DNA of 64,000 nt from an uncultured Eubacteriales bacterium (lineage in GTDB: Bacteria; Bacillota; Clostridia; Lachnospirales; Lachnospiraceae): contig CASFBK010000010.1 of the NCBI GenBank assembly GCA_949292785.1, positions 62,001-126,000 on the forward strand, read 5' to 3'. Below are positions 37,439 through 46,154 of this stretch, piece after piece. The notes beneath the pieces were generated by a model. The model was not told where the DNA came from. It ran no database searches and saw only the letters and a list, made by a program, of their open reading frames with translations. The translations under genes and the position numbers were made by a program. Every line of letters starts with the position of its first letter. Position 1 is the first letter of the stretch.

Positions 37439-37531
37439 AGGTTACTGAAATATATGATAAAATATATGAAAATACATAAGAACCAGATAACTGGTCAATA
37501 AATATAGTAACACAGAAATGGAGGAAATGAT

Positions 37532-37843
37532 ATGGCAGCAATAAAATTTACAACAGATAATTTTGAAACAGAGGTATTAAAGAGCGAGGTACCGGTACTG
37601 GTAGATTTCTGGGCAACCTGGTGCGGTCCATGCCAGATGCAGGGACCTGTTGTAGAGCAGGCGGCAGAAGAAATGGCAGGAACCGTGAAGGTTGGAAAGC
37701 TTAATGTAGATGAAGAAGGAAGCATTGCACAGCAGTATGGTGTAATGAGCATTCCTACTTTAATTGTATTTAAGAATGGAAAAGAAGTTGGACGAGCTGT
37801 TGGCTTCCAGACAATGGAGCAGCTTAAAAAATTAATGGCTTGA
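37532..37843 (+). CDS. trx: Thioredoxin
   Basis: 103-residue thiol-disulfide reductant with the active site WCGPC at residues 30-34 and the cis-proline in SIPTLIVFKNG. Length and motifs are typical. GGAGG precedes ATG 37532 by about 8 bp. Divergent from the KdpDE-like pair, with a direct-repeat operator between them; no good -35 is seen, which fits an activated promoter. A strong terminator follows. Confidence 0.96.
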   Translation: MAAIKFTTDNFETEVLKSEVPVLVDFWATWCGPCQMQGPVVEQAAEEMAGTVKVGKLNVDEEGSIAQQYGVMSIPTLIVFKNGKEVGRAVGFQTMEQLKKLMA

Positions 37844-37868
37844 CGTAAGTTTTCGAACACCTTATAAT

Positions 37869-37900
37869 AAGGACAGCTGCCAAAAGCGGCTGTCCTTTTT
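37869..37900 (+). terminator. Rho-independent terminator of trx
   Basis: AAGGACAGC (37869-37877) pairs with GCTGTCCTT (37889-37897), then T-rich sequence. Confidence 0.9.
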
Positions 37901-37993
37901 CGTGGAAGGGCATGTCCGGCAGGAATTCTTTAGAGTGAAATTATCGTATGGAGTAAAGGTTCGCATTTTCTGTGACATTTCGTCAAAAATCAG

Positions 37994-38022
37994 TTGACAA
38001 GTAAAACAAAGTATACTAATAT
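37994..38022 (+). promoter_or_regulatory. Sigma-A promoter of recA-recX
   Basis: Consensus TTGACA (37994-37999), 17-bp spacer, TAATAT (38017-38022). Confidence 0.78.
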
Positions 38023-38035
38023 AATAAACAGATGG

Positions 38036-38049
38036 CGAACATAAGTTCG
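38036..38049 (+). promoter_or_regulatory. LexA (SOS) box of recA
   Basis: CGAACATAAGTTCG, a perfect match to the Bacillus-type SOS box CGAAC-N4-GTTCG; the palindrome extends one base each side (38035-38050). It lies just downstream of the -10, where a repressor would block initiation. Confidence 0.9.
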
Positions 38050-38068
38050 CAAGAGAAGGAGAATGAAT

Positions 38069-39148
38069 ATGGCAAAGGACGATAGATTAAGTGCGTTAGA
38101 TGCGGCAATCGCAAAAATTGAGAAGGATTATGGAAAAGGTTCTATCATGAAGCTGGGAGATTCCGTAGCGAACATGAATGTGGAGACGGTACCTACCGGA
38201 TGTCTGAGTCTGGACTTGGCTTTGGGCGTAGGAGGTGTACCTAAGGGACGTATTATTGAGATATATGGACCGGAATCCAGTGGTAAGACCACAGTGGCAT
38301 TACATATGGTGGCAGCCGTACAGAAACAGGGCGGAATTGCAGGATTTATTGATGCAGAACATGCATTGGACCCGGTATATGCCAAGAACATCGGAGTAGA
38401 TATTGATAATCTCTATATTTCACAGCCGGATAACGGAGAACAGGCACTGGAGATTACCGAGACGATGGTTCGTTCCGGTGCAGTGGATATTGTAATCGTA
38501 GACTCTGTTGCAGCGCTGGTTCCCAAGGCGGAAATCGACGGTGATATGGGAGACTCCCATGTAGGTCTTCAGGCACGATTGATGTCACAGGCATTGCGTA
38601 AGTTGACCGCAGTAATCAGTAAGTCGAACTGTATTGTTATTTTTATCAACCAGCTCCGTGAAAAAGTAGGAGTAATGTTCGGTAATCCGGAGACTACCAC
38701 AGGAGGTCGTGCACTGAAGTTTTATTCTTCTGTCCGTATGGATGTAAGGAGAATTGAGACATTAAAGCAGGGTGGAGAGTTCATTGGAAACCGTGTCAGA
38801 GTAAAAGTGGTTAAGAATAAGGTGGCACCACCATTTAAAGAAGCTGAGTTTGATATTATGTTCGGTCAGGGAATCTCCAGAGAGGGCGATATTTTGGATA
38901 TTGCAGCGGAGCTTGGAATTGTTAATAAGTCCGGTGCATGGTATGCATATAATGGAGAGAAGATTGGCCAGGGACGTGAGAATGCAAAGCAGTATTTAAA
39001 AGAGAATGAACTGATTTGTGAGGAAGTAGAGGCTAAGGTAAGGGAGCACTTTAAACCGGCAGCTGAAAATGCAGAAGAAGCAGAAGCGAAAGAAACAGAA
39101 GCGAAGGAAACAGCGAAGAAAGCCGGAAAAGCGACGGATGAGGAATAA
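38069..39148 (+). CDS. recA: Recombinase RecA
   Basis: Strand-exchange ATPase and SOS co-protease. 359 residues from ATG 38069, 7 bp after AAGGAG (ATG 38063 is too close to it). Walker [10 protein letters not shown], the MAW motif, DNA-binding loop L1 and loop L2 (GNPETTTGG) are intact. The C-terminal tail is rich in Glu/Ala/Lys, as in relatives. Controlled by the LexA box upstream and followed 3 bp later by recX. Confidence 0.99.
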   Translation: MAKDDRLSALDAAIAKIEKDYGKGSIMKLGDSVANMNVETVPTGCLSLDLALGVGGVPKGRIIEIYGPESSGKTTVALHMVAAVQKQGGIAGFIDAEHALDPVYAKNIGVDIDNLYISQPDNGEQALEITETMVRSGAVDIVIVDSVAALVPKAEIDGDMGDSHVGLQARLMSQALRKLTAVISKSNCIVIFINQLREKVGVMFGNPETTTGGRALKFYSSVRMDVRRIETLKQGGEFIGNRVRVKVVKNKVAPPFKEAEFDIMFGQGISREGDILDIAAELGIVNKSGAWYAYNGEKIGQGRENAKQYLKENELICEEVEAKVREHFKPAAENAEEAEAKETEAKETAKKAGKATDEE

Positions 39149-39151
39149 GAA

Positions 39152-39748
39152 ATGCTGATTACACAGATTTCTGAATTAGATAAGAAGCGTATGATGATAC
39201 GGACAGAAGAGGGAAATTCTTTTGTTTTGTACAAAGGTGAAGTTCGTAAGCTTGCTTTGCAGGAGGGGGAAGAACTCCCGGCAGAGGTATATGAGGAAAT
39301 ACGAAGTGAGATTTTAATAAAAAGAGCCAGAAAGCGTGCCATGTTTCTTTTAGAGAAAATGGACCGTACAGAGTCGCAGCTTAGAGATAAGCTGCGACAA
39401 GGCTTTTATGGAGATGATATTATTGAAGATGCTATTTCCTATGTAAAAGGATATCATTATATTGATGATACCCGTTATGCAAGAGCTTATGTCCGGTGCC
39501 AGAAGGAACGTAAAAGCAAGCGACAGATAAAGGTAGATTTGCTGCAAAAAGGAGTAGACAGAGAAGTTGTTGATGCTGCCATCGAATCAGAGTATGAAGC
39601 GCAGAACGAGCAGGAGCTGATTTTGAAATGGATAGAAAAAAGGCATTATTCCATTGAAAACAGCGATATAAAAGAAAAACAGAAAATGTACCAGTTTTTG
39701 ATGCGAAAGGGATTTCGTTCTGAGGATATTATACATATTTTACAATGA
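39152..39748 (+). CDS. recX: RecX family regulator of RecA
   Basis: 198 residues of three-helix repeats that bind along the RecA filament and limit its activity. Family motifs are visible: ARKRAMFLLEKMDRTESQLRDKL, then YVKGYHYIDDTRYARAYVR, and IKVDLLQKGVDREVVDAAI. An N-terminal beta extension of about 45 residues is common in Firmicutes. Co-transcribed with recA (3-bp gap), which gives the pair SOS control. Confidence 0.9.
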   Translation: MLITQISELDKKRMMIRTEEGNSFVLYKGEVRKLALQEGEELPAEVYEEIRSEILIKRARKRAMFLLEKMDRTESQLRDKLRQGFYGDDIIEDAISYVKGYHYIDDTRYARAYVRCQKERKSKRQIKVDLLQKGVDREVVDAAIESEYEAQNEQELILKWIEKRHYSIENSDIKEKQKMYQFLMRKGFRSEDIIHILQ

Positions 39749-39771
39749 CAGAGAATTCCTGTTTGTGCTAC

Positions 39772-39800
39772 TTGACATAATATTCAAAAAAGTATAAAAT
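39772..39800 (+). promoter_or_regulatory. Sigma-A promoter of rny
   Basis: Consensus TTGACA (39772-39777), 17-bp spacer, TAAAAT (39795-39800). The leader is about 115 nt. Confidence 0.72.
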
Positions 39801-39922
39801 CAATATGTTGTTATTCATGTCTATAGATTGTATATAATGAGTGCAATTTATTGTATATGACATATTAAAAACGAAAATGTTTTGCTATATGTACAATGAA
39901 AATTTCATAAGGAGGTGCTCCT

Positions 39923-41470
39923 GTGCAAGGAATCATTATCGCTGTAGTGGTCACGTTGATTGTCACAGTACCTATTACTTACCTTGTAACGATTGCTTAC
40001 CGTAAGCGTGTTATAGAGTCAAAAATCGGAAGCGCAGAAGAAAAGGCAAGAGAGATAATAGATGAAGCTGTCAAAAATGCTGAAACAAAAAAGCGTGAAG
40101 CTATGCTTGAGATTAAGGAAGAGTCCATTAAAAATAAAAATGAACTTGACAAGGAAATCAAAGAGCGAAGAAACGAAATTCAACGGAATGAACGGCGTAT
40201 TATCCAAAAAGAAGAAAATGTGGATAAGAAGCTGGAAGCAATTGAGAAACGAGAGGCAGGTTTTGCAGCCAAAGAAGAAGCAATCAACAAGCAAAAAGAA
40301 GAAGTTGCAAGACTACACGAGAAACGTGTGCAGGAACTAGAGAGAATCTCTGGATTGACCTCTGAACAGGCAAAGGATTATCTTTTAAAAACAATCGAAG
40401 ATGATGTAAAGCTTGATACTGCAAAGTTAATTAAGGAAATGGAGAACAAAGCAAAGGAAGAAGCTGGAAAGAAAGCAAGAGAATATGTTGTGACTGCTAT
40501 CCAGAAATGTGCAGCTGATCATGTAGCAGAGACTACAATTTCAGTGGTACAGCTTCCGAATGATGAAATGAAAGGAAGAATCATTGGTAGAGAGGGAAGA
40601 AATATTCGTACCCTTGAGACCATGACAGGTGTGGATTTAATTATTGATGATACACCGGAAGCCGTGATTCTTTCCGGATTTGATCCAGTAAGAAGAGAAG
40701 TAGCACGTATTGCTTTGGAAAAACTGATTGTGGATGGACGTATCCATCCGGCAAGAATCGAAGAAATGGTGGAAAAAGCTCAAAAAGAAGTAGAGACCAT
40801 GATTCGGGAAGAGGGAGAGACAGCAACATTAGAAGTTGGTGTACATGGTATACATCCAGAACTTGTCCGGTTACTTGGTAAGATGAAGTTTAGGACAAGC
40901 TATGGACAGAATGCGTTAAAGCATTCTATTGAAGTAGCACAATTATCTGGACTTTTAGCAGCAGAAATCGGTGTTGATGTGAGACTGGCGAAAAGAGCTG
41001 GTTTATTACATGATATCGGAAAGTCTGTTGATCATGAAGTGGAAGGTTCTCACATTCAGATAGGTGTGGATTTATGTAGAAAATATAAAGAAAGCCCAAT
41101 TATAATTAATGCAGTAGAAGCTCATCATGGAGATGTAGAGCCAGAATCCTTGATTGCATGTCTGGTACAGGCAGCTGACGCGATTTCAGCAGCAAGACCG
41201 GGGGCAAGAAGAGAGACACTGGAGACATATTCTAACAGATTGAAACAATTAGAAGATATTGCCAATGGATTTAAGGGTGTAGACAAGTCCTTTGCGATTC
41301 AGGCAGGTAGAGAGATTCGGATTATGGTAGTTCCGGAACAGATTAATGATGCAGATATGGTATTGTTAGCACGTGATATTTCTAAGCAGATTGAAAATGA
41401 ATTGGAATATCCTGGACAAATCAAGGTAAACGTAATACGTGAGTCACGTGTAACAGACTATGCAAAATAA
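39923..41470 (+). CDS. rny: Ribonuclease Y
   Basis: Membrane-anchored endoribonuclease that starts mRNA decay. 515 residues: one N-terminal membrane helix ([19 protein letters not shown]), a long charged coiled coil (about 25-200), a KH domain with [15 protein letters not shown], and an HD domain with the metal pair in [16 protein letters not shown] 39923 follows AGGAGGTG by about 7 bp. Ends in a strong terminator. Confidence 0.97.
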   Translation: MQGIIIAVVVTLIVTVPITYLVTIAYRKRVIESKIGSAEEKAREIIDEAVKNAETKKREAMLEIKEESIKNKNELDKEIKERRNEIQRNERRIIQKEENVDKKLEAIEKREAGFAAKEEAINKQKEEVARLHEKRVQELERISGLTSEQAKDYLLKTIEDDVKLDTAKLIKEMENKAKEEAGKKAREYVVTAIQKCAADHVAETTISVVQLPNDEMKGRIIGREGRNIRTLETMTGVDLIIDDTPEAVILSGFDPVRREVARIALEKLIVDGRIHPARIEEMVEKAQKEVETMIREEGETATLEVGVHGIHPELVRLLGKMKFRTSYGQNALKHSIEVAQLSGLLAAEIGVDVRLAKRAGLLHDIGKSVDHEVEGSHIQIGVDLCRKYKESPIIINAVEAHHGDVEPESLIACLVQAADAISAARPGARRETLETYSNRLKQLEDIANGFKGVDKSFAIQAGREIRIMVVPEQINDADMVLLARDISKQIENELEYPGQIKVNVIRESRVTDYAK

Positions 41471-41499
41471 TTTTGAACAATAATGAAAATGGAAGAAAG

Positions 41500-41530
41500 C
41501 CGCTATATATGTGAGTATATGGCGGTTTTT
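41500..41530 (+). terminator. Rho-independent terminator of rny
   Basis: CCGCTATATAT (41500-41510) pairs with AGTATATGGCGG-like sequence ending at 41525 (GC base, AT and GU middle), then T5. Confidence 0.85.
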
Positions 41531-41534
41531 CTTT

Positions 41535-41727
41535 ACTCTATAGGAAATACCATGTTGCGTTAAAGTATAAAATTGTGATTCCTATAGAGTAAAAAACGCT
41601 CCGCGAAGGATGCGCACTCGCACAAGTGGAATTATGTCGCAAGCGACTGTGCTCGGCGCGGCAAAGTGTGTCCCGCTTGATAGGTAATGTATATTTCGCG
41701 AGAGTGTGCGGAGCACACTTTGTTCTA
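41535..41727. repeat. 193-bp intergenic repeat element, copy 1
   Basis: Bounded on the left by ACTCTATAGGAA (41535-41546), whose inverse TTCCTATAGAGT is at 41579-41590, and on the right by the hairpin AGTGTGC-GGA-GCACACT (41703-41719). Inside is GTCGC-AA-GCGAC. A second copy, over 90% identical by eye and in the same orientation, is at 49109-49300. Both sit directly behind a terminator and before the next gene. No coding frame is shared by the copies; likely a miniature palindromic element or structured RNA. Confidence 0.8.
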
Positions 41728-41770
41728 TATATCACAGGAAAGACTATCTATCATATTAGGAGGAAATAAA

Positions 41771-42304
41771 ATGGTAAAGCGTGTAAAAAGAGAATTGGTA
41801 TACAAAGGTTCTATTTTAGATGTTTATTGTGATTCTATGGAATTACCGGACGGAAAAATAGAAAAATGGGATTATGTGGAGCACCGAAAGGGAGCGGCAG
41901 CTGTAGTCGCTGTTTTGGACGATGGGAGATTATTAATGGTTCGCCAGTACCGAAACGCACTGGAACGTTATACTTTGGAGATTCCGGCAGGGGCAAGAGA
42001 TTCTGTAACCGAGCCTACTTCAGAGTGCGCAGCAAGAGAGCTGGAAGAAGAGACCGGTTATCGGTGCGATAATCTGGAATTTTTGATTTCCCTTAAGACT
42101 ACAGTAGCATTTTGTAACGAACTTGTGGATGTATATGTAGCAAGAAATCTGATACCGTCAAAGCAGAAATTGGATGAGGCGGAAGAGATTGAACTGAAAG
42201 CGTATACCTTAGAGGAATTATGCCAACGCATTTATCAGGGGGAGATTCAGGATGGAAAGACCGTAGCAGCTATTATGGCGTACAAGAATAAGTATCATTT
42301 ATAA
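41771..42304 (+). CDS. Nudix hydrolase, ADP-ribose pyrophosphatase type
   Basis: 177 residues from ATG 41771 (AGGAGG 8 bp upstream). The Nudix box is G-x5-E-x7-R-E-L-E-E-E-T-G-Y, spread over the segment GARDSVTEP...ARELEEETGY. The N-terminal beta sheet (VYKGSILDVYCDSMELPDG...WDYVEHRKGAAAVVAV) is that of NudF-like ADP-ribose pyrophosphatases, which cleave ADP-ribose to AMP and ribose 5-phosphate. The start lies 44 bp after the repeat element. spoIIM follows after 42 bp. Confidence 0.92.
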   Translation: MVKRVKRELVYKGSILDVYCDSMELPDGKIEKWDYVEHRKGAAAVVAVLDDGRLLMVRQYRNALERYTLEIPAGARDSVTEPTSECAARELEEETGYRCDNLEFLISLKTTVAFCNELVDVYVARNLIPSKQKLDEAEEIELKAYTLEELCQRIYQGEIQDGKTVAAIMAYKNKYHL

Positions 42305-42346
42305 GAAGCGTGGTGCATAGAATAGAAAAAAACGGAAACAGGGTAA

Positions 42347-42964
42347 ATGGGAGAATTGCTGCATTTAAGAAAAAACGAATGGAACTGGAAAAAGACAGCA
42401 AAGGTAGTAATATTTTTAGCATTTATAATTGGAATTTTGTTGGCGAATTTCATGGGAAGGGAAAAAACAACAGGTGCAGGAATTTTAAATGACTATTTTG
42501 TAGAGAAATTTAAATATGCAGGAATCAACAGGGAAAACCTGTTTTTCTATATTATGGGAGAACGCATCCCGATGGTTATTTTATTGTTGATTTTGTCTTT
42601 TAGTTCGTTTGGAATTATTATCGGGATGCTGAATCTTGGATGGCTTGGGTTTTCGGTAGGGTTTATGCTTTCTGCCGCGGTTGCAAAGTATGGAATGGGA
42701 GGAATCTTAATCATAGCAGGAGGGATGTTCCCGCAATATATTTTGTATGTGATTTCCTATCTCGGATATTGCAGTTTGTCCATCTTTTTAGGGAGAGGAC
42801 TCCATAATGTGATACCAACAGGAGGCGTCAGCCGGGAACAGATGCGCGTCTATGGCATGGGAATCCTGGTTGGTGTGGCATTATTACTAATATTTGTTAC
42901 AGGAATTTTTCTTGAAAGTTATCTGAATCCGGTTATTCTTAAAAAAATCTTAAAATTTTTTTGA
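42347..42964 (+). CDS. spoIIM: Stage II sporulation protein M
   Basis: 205 residues with about five membrane helices. SpoIIM works with SpoIID and SpoIIP in septal peptidoglycan removal during engulfment. The N-terminal membrane helix (VVIFLAFIIGILLANFM) and the central FGIIIGMLNLGWLGFSVGF are family-like. A sigma-E -10-like CATAGAAT lies at 42316-42323 with only a weak -35. In Bacillus, spoIIM is likewise close to xerD, which follows here. Confidence 0.92.
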   Translation: MGELLHLRKNEWNWKKTAKVVIFLAFIIGILLANFMGREKTTGAGILNDYFVEKFKYAGINRENLFFYIMGERIPMVILLLILSFSSFGIIIGMLNLGWLGFSVGFMLSAAVAKYGMGGILIIAGGMFPQYILYVISYLGYCSLSIFLGRGLHNVIPTGGVSREQMRVYGMGILVGVALLLIFVTGIFLESYLNPVILKKILKFF

Positions 42965-43054
42965 CAAAAATTACAAGATATAGAAGTTTGAAAAAAGCCA
43001 AAACGATATGTTGTATGATTTATGTAAATCAAAAAAAGTCGGCAAAAATACTAT

Positions 43055-43083
43055 TTGATTTTCCTGTAATATGTCATTATAAT
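43055..43083 (+). promoter_or_regulatory. Sigma-A promoter of xerD
   Basis: TTGATT (43055-43060), 17-bp spacer, perfect TATAAT (43078-43083). Confidence 0.7.
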
Positions 43084-43162
43084 ATAGATTGTATCAGAAA
43101 AAAGAGTTTACATTTTTGTAAAATTTTAAGAGAAAAATATGACAAATGGGGCAGTGGGATTT

Positions 43163-44047
43163 ATGAACGACGAGATTCAAAGATTTATCGTATATTTAAA
43201 AGAAGTGAAGAAAACTTCTGAAAATACGGTGCTTTCCTATGAAAGGGATTTGAAAAAATTTAACAAATATTGTATGGAACAGGGAATCTCAAGTGTAAAT
43301 CAGATTACTGCCACAGGATTGAATTCTTATGTTTTATATTTAGAAAAACAGGGATTAAAGCCGGCAACTATTTCCAGAGGAATTGCGTCCCTGAAAGCGT
43401 TCTTTCACTTTTTACAAAGGGAAGGTTATGTCAAAAGGGATGTAGCAGAAGACTTAAAGGCGCCAAAGGTAGAAAAAAAGATGCCGTCTGTGTTGACACA
43501 GGAAGAAACCATAAGATTGTTGAATCAGGCGAAGGGAAGTTCGCCGAAAAAATTGCGTGATAGTGCAATGCTGGAATTATTATATGCTACCGGAATCAGG
43601 GTATCTGAATTGATTTCTTTGAAATTAGAAGATGTTAATTTGAAAATGGAATATATCACCTGTCGGGATGGCAGCAAGGAACGAATCGTACCATTTGGAG
43701 CAGTAGCAAAAGAGAAGCTTCAGTTATATCTTGCGGGAGGAAGACCGGAGCTTATAACGGATGATACCAGTGATTATCTTTTTACAAATTGTTCGGGACA
43801 TGCCATGAGCAGACAGGGATTCTGGAAACTGGTAAAATGTTATGGAAAGAAAGCAGGAATAACAACAGAGCTGACACCACACACGCTGCGTCATTCGTTT
43901 GCCATGCATCTGGTGAGCAATGGAGCAGATTTGCATGCGGTACAGGAAATGCTGGGACACTCTGATATTTCTACAACGCAGGTATATGCCAATATGAATC
44001 AGAACAGAATACGGGAAGTATACGCAAAGGCACATCCCAGAGGCTAG
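43163..44047 (+). CDS. xerD: Tyrosine recombinase XerD
   Basis: Resolves chromosome dimers at dif. 294 residues from ATG 43163 (start MNDEIQRFIVYLKEVKK fits the family; ATG 43139 would add eight residues). N-terminal SAM-like DNA-binding domain, then the catalytic set: R in YATGIRVSELI, K in the beta hairpin (DGSKERIVP), H-x-x-R in HTLRHSFAMHL, H in LGHSDISTTQ and the nucleophile Y in VYANM. Chromosomal housekeeping by its position after spoIIM, so not a phage or island integrase. Confidence 0.94.
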   Translation: MNDEIQRFIVYLKEVKKTSENTVLSYERDLKKFNKYCMEQGISSVNQITATGLNSYVLYLEKQGLKPATISRGIASLKAFFHFLQREGYVKRDVAEDLKAPKVEKKMPSVLTQEETIRLLNQAKGSSPKKLRDSAMLELLYATGIRVSELISLKLEDVNLKMEYITCRDGSKERIVPFGAVAKEKLQLYLAGGRPELITDDTSDYLFTNCSGHAMSRQGFWKLVKCYGKKAGITTELTPHTLRHSFAMHLVSNGADLHAVQEMLGHSDISTTQVYANMNQNRIREVYAKAHPRG

Positions 44048-44086
44048 ATATTACATATTACATATAAAAATGATATAGTGTATAAA

Positions 44087-44116
44087 AAAGGCGGCACGAA
44101 TTTTCGTGCTGCCTTT
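44087..44116. terminator. Terminator between convergent xerD and aroF
   Basis: 14-pair stem AAAGGCGGCACGAA (44087-44100) with TTCGTGCTGCCTTT (44103-44116), one G-U. The A-tract on the left gives T6 on the minus strand, so it mainly serves aroF. Confidence 0.85.
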
Positions 44117-44130
44117 AGTTGTGAAAATTT

Positions 44131-45162
44131 TTATTTATTCATTTCTGCAATATGATAAATCAATTCTTCGGATTCTTTCCATCCAAGACATGGGTCAGTA
44201 ATGGATTTTCCGTAAATATGGTCGCCTACCTTCTGACATCCCGGTTCGATATAACTTTCAATCATAACACCTTTTACCATTTTTTTGATATCAGGAGCAA
44301 TCTGGCGGTTATGCATTACTTCTTTTACAATACGAATCTGCTGTTCATACTGTTTGTTGGAGTTGGCATGGTTCGAGTCGATAATGGCAGCCGGATGAAC
44401 TAAGTCCATTTTATCGTACATCTGAATTAAGCACTCTAAGTCCTCATAGTGATAGTTCGGCAGGGAAACACCACGCTTATTAACAGCTCCACGCAAAACA
44501 ACGTGAGTCAATGGGTTTCCGGTAGTGCGGACTTCATAACCACGGTATACGAAGTGATGTGGGTGCTGAGCCGCATATACGGAGTTAAGCATAACAGAAA
44601 AGTCACCGCTGGTAGGGTTTTTCATTCCGGCGGGAACATCAAAACCGCTGACGGTAAGACGATGATGCTGGTCCTCTACAGAACGGGCTCCGATGGCAAC
44701 ATAGGAGAGTAAATCTTCTACATAGCTGAAGTTTTCCGGGTATAACATTTCATCGGCAGAGGAAAGTCCGCTTTCTTCTAAAGCGCGGATATGCATTTTA
44801 CGCATTGCAATTAATCCGGCAACCATATCCGGTTTCTTTTCCGGGTCTGGCTGATGGGCAATTCCCTTGTAGCCTTCCCCGGTAGTACGAGGCTTGTTGG
44901 TATAGATACGTGGAACGATAACTACGCGGTCAGCAACCTTTTCCTGTACCCGGCTTAAACGGTTGATGTAATCGCAGACAGCATCTTCGTTGTCAGCAGA
45001 GCATGGACCGATGATAACTAGAAATTTGTCAGAAGCGCCTGTGATAATGTCGCTAATCATTTTATCTCTTTCTTTTTTGGTTTCCACTGCCTTTGCGGAA
45101 AGTGGATATTGTTCTTTGATTTGTCCTGGGGAAGGAAGCTGTTTTAAAAATGTGAAACTCAT
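44131..45162 (-). CDS. aroF: 3-deoxy-7-phosphoheptulonate synthase, type I alpha (AroFGH-like)
   Basis: First step of the shikimate pathway: phosphoenolpyruvate and erythrose 4-phosphate to DAHP. 343 residues, with IIGPCSADN, the PRIYTNKPRTTGEGYKG segment, the metal Cys in GPCS, MKNPTSGDFSVM and IDSNHANSNKQ, as in the E. coli AroF/G/H class. No ACT or chorismate mutase domain is fused. The residues that set Phe, Tyr or Trp feedback cannot be judged. Transcribed after aroE (13-bp gap) on the minus strand. Confidence 0.94.
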   Translation of the reverse strand: MSFTFLKQLPSPGQIKEQYPLSAKAVETKKERDKMISDIITGASDKFLVIIGPCSADNEDAVCDYINRLSRVQEKVADRVVIVPRIYTNKPRTTGEGYKGIAHQPDPEKKPDMVAGLIAMRKMHIRALEESGLSSADEMLYPENFSYVEDLLSYVAIGARSVEDQHHRLTVSGFDVPAGMKNPTSGDFSVMLNSVYAAQHPHHFVYRGYEVRTTGNPLTHVVLRGAVNKRGVSLPNYHYEDLECLIQMYDKMDLVHPAAIIDSNHANSNKQYEQQIRIVKEVMHNRQIAPDIKKMVKGVMIESYIEPGCQKVGDHIYGKSITDPCLGWKESEELIYHIAEMNK

Positions 45163-45175
45163 TGATAATTCTCCT

Positions 45176-46045
45176 TTATTTCTTAAAATATTTTTCTTTG
45201 ATAGGTTCTACGGGCATTTCTTTTCCGGTCCAACAGGTAAAGGCGGCTGCACCCTGATATAACAGCATGTATAATCCGTTAAAATGAGGACATCCTGCCT
45301 CTTTAGCCTGCTTTAACAGCAAAGTTTCCCGTGGGTTATATATAATGTCTGATACAATCAGTTCCTTAGGAAGCATGGAAGCATCCGGAATAGGGGAGAC
45401 TGCTGTATCAGGTGCCATTCCTACATTCGTTGCATTGGTGAGAATTGCACTGTCTGTAAGACTTTCTTTCAGTGCGTCATAATCAGAAATATCACAAAGG
45501 CGAATCGGACAGCCTGTTTCTGCTGTGATTTTCTGGCAAAACTGCAATGTTTTGTCCCAGGAAGCATTTTTCCGCTTGTACATATCAATAGATGAAACAC
45601 CATCCAGGGCTGCCTGTACGCAGATTGCGGTAGCCGCACCTCCTGCACCCAGCAACGTCATTTTTTTACCGATAATGTCAAAGCCTGCATCTGTCACAGA
45701 GCGCATATATCCAATGCCGTCTGTGTTATGTCCAATTAATTTATCGTCTTTTACAATAACTGTATTTACAGCATCTGCAAGGCGGGCAGCAGGCGTAAGT
45801 TCATCCAAGAGAGGAAGAATATGTACCTTTAAAGGCATGGTCAGATTAAAACCGCTGATTCCGGCAGCCTTAAGCCCCAAAACGGCATCCTTTAACTGTT
45901 CCGGCTTTACATCAAAGGCAAGATAAACATAATCAAGCCCAAGTAAACGAAATGCCTCATTGTGCATCTGCGGAGAAATACTGTGGGCAACGGGACTACC
46001 TAAGAGTCCGGTCAATTTTGTTTTGCCGGTAATTTCATAGCTCAT
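45176..46045 (-). CDS. aroE: Shikimate dehydrogenase
   Basis: Reduces 3-dehydroshikimate with NADPH. 289 residues from the ATG at 46045 (GCAGGTG ribosome site 6 bp before it; a GTG at 46054 overlaps that site). Substrate motif GLLGSPVAHSISPQMHN, catalytic lysine in NLTMPLKVHIL, and nucleotide motif LGAGGAATAI are all present. First gene of the aroE-aroF pair, with its own consensus promoter facing away from aroD. Confidence 0.95.
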   Translation of the reverse strand: MSYEITGKTKLTGLLGSPVAHSISPQMHNEAFRLLGLDYVYLAFDVKPEQLKDAVLGLKAAGISGFNLTMPLKVHILPLLDELTPAARLADAVNTVIVKDDKLIGHNTDGIGYMRSVTDAGFDIIGKKMTLLGAGGAATAICVQAALDGVSSIDMYKRKNASWDKTLQFCQKITAETGCPIRLCDISDYDALKESLTDSAILTNATNVGMAPDTAVSPIPDASMLPKELIVSDIIYNPRETLLLKQAKEAGCPHFNGLYMLLYQGAAAFTCWTGKEMPVEPIKEKYFKK

Positions 46046-46092
46046 ATTATTCACCTGCTTTACTAATGTAATGGGAGAAAGTCTCCTGCATT

Positions 46093-46121
46093 ATCTTAAT
46101 AGATTATAAAAAATATGTCAA
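46093..46121 (-). promoter_or_regulatory. Promoter of aroE-aroF
   Basis: On the minus strand: consensus TTGACA (46121-46116), 17-bp spacer, TAAGAT (46098-46093). Confidence 0.75.
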
Positions 46122-46125
46122 TGAC

Positions 46126-46154
46126 TTGCGGCTTTTCTTTTTGTAGGGTATAAT
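46126..46154 (+). promoter_or_regulatory. Promoter of aroD-aroK
   Basis: TTGCGG (46126-46131), 17-bp spacer, perfect TATAAT (46149-46154). Its -35 is only 4 bp from that of the divergent aroE promoter. Confidence 0.7.

Noticed and set aside
42961-43221. 86-codon frame between spoIIM and xerD
   Set aside because: TTG start, contains the xerD promoter and overlaps the xerD start in another frame.
43163-44047. Integrase marking a genomic island
   Set aside because: Sequence and position after spoIIM fit chromosomal XerD; no attachment-site repeat at the nearby tRNA-Arg was seen.
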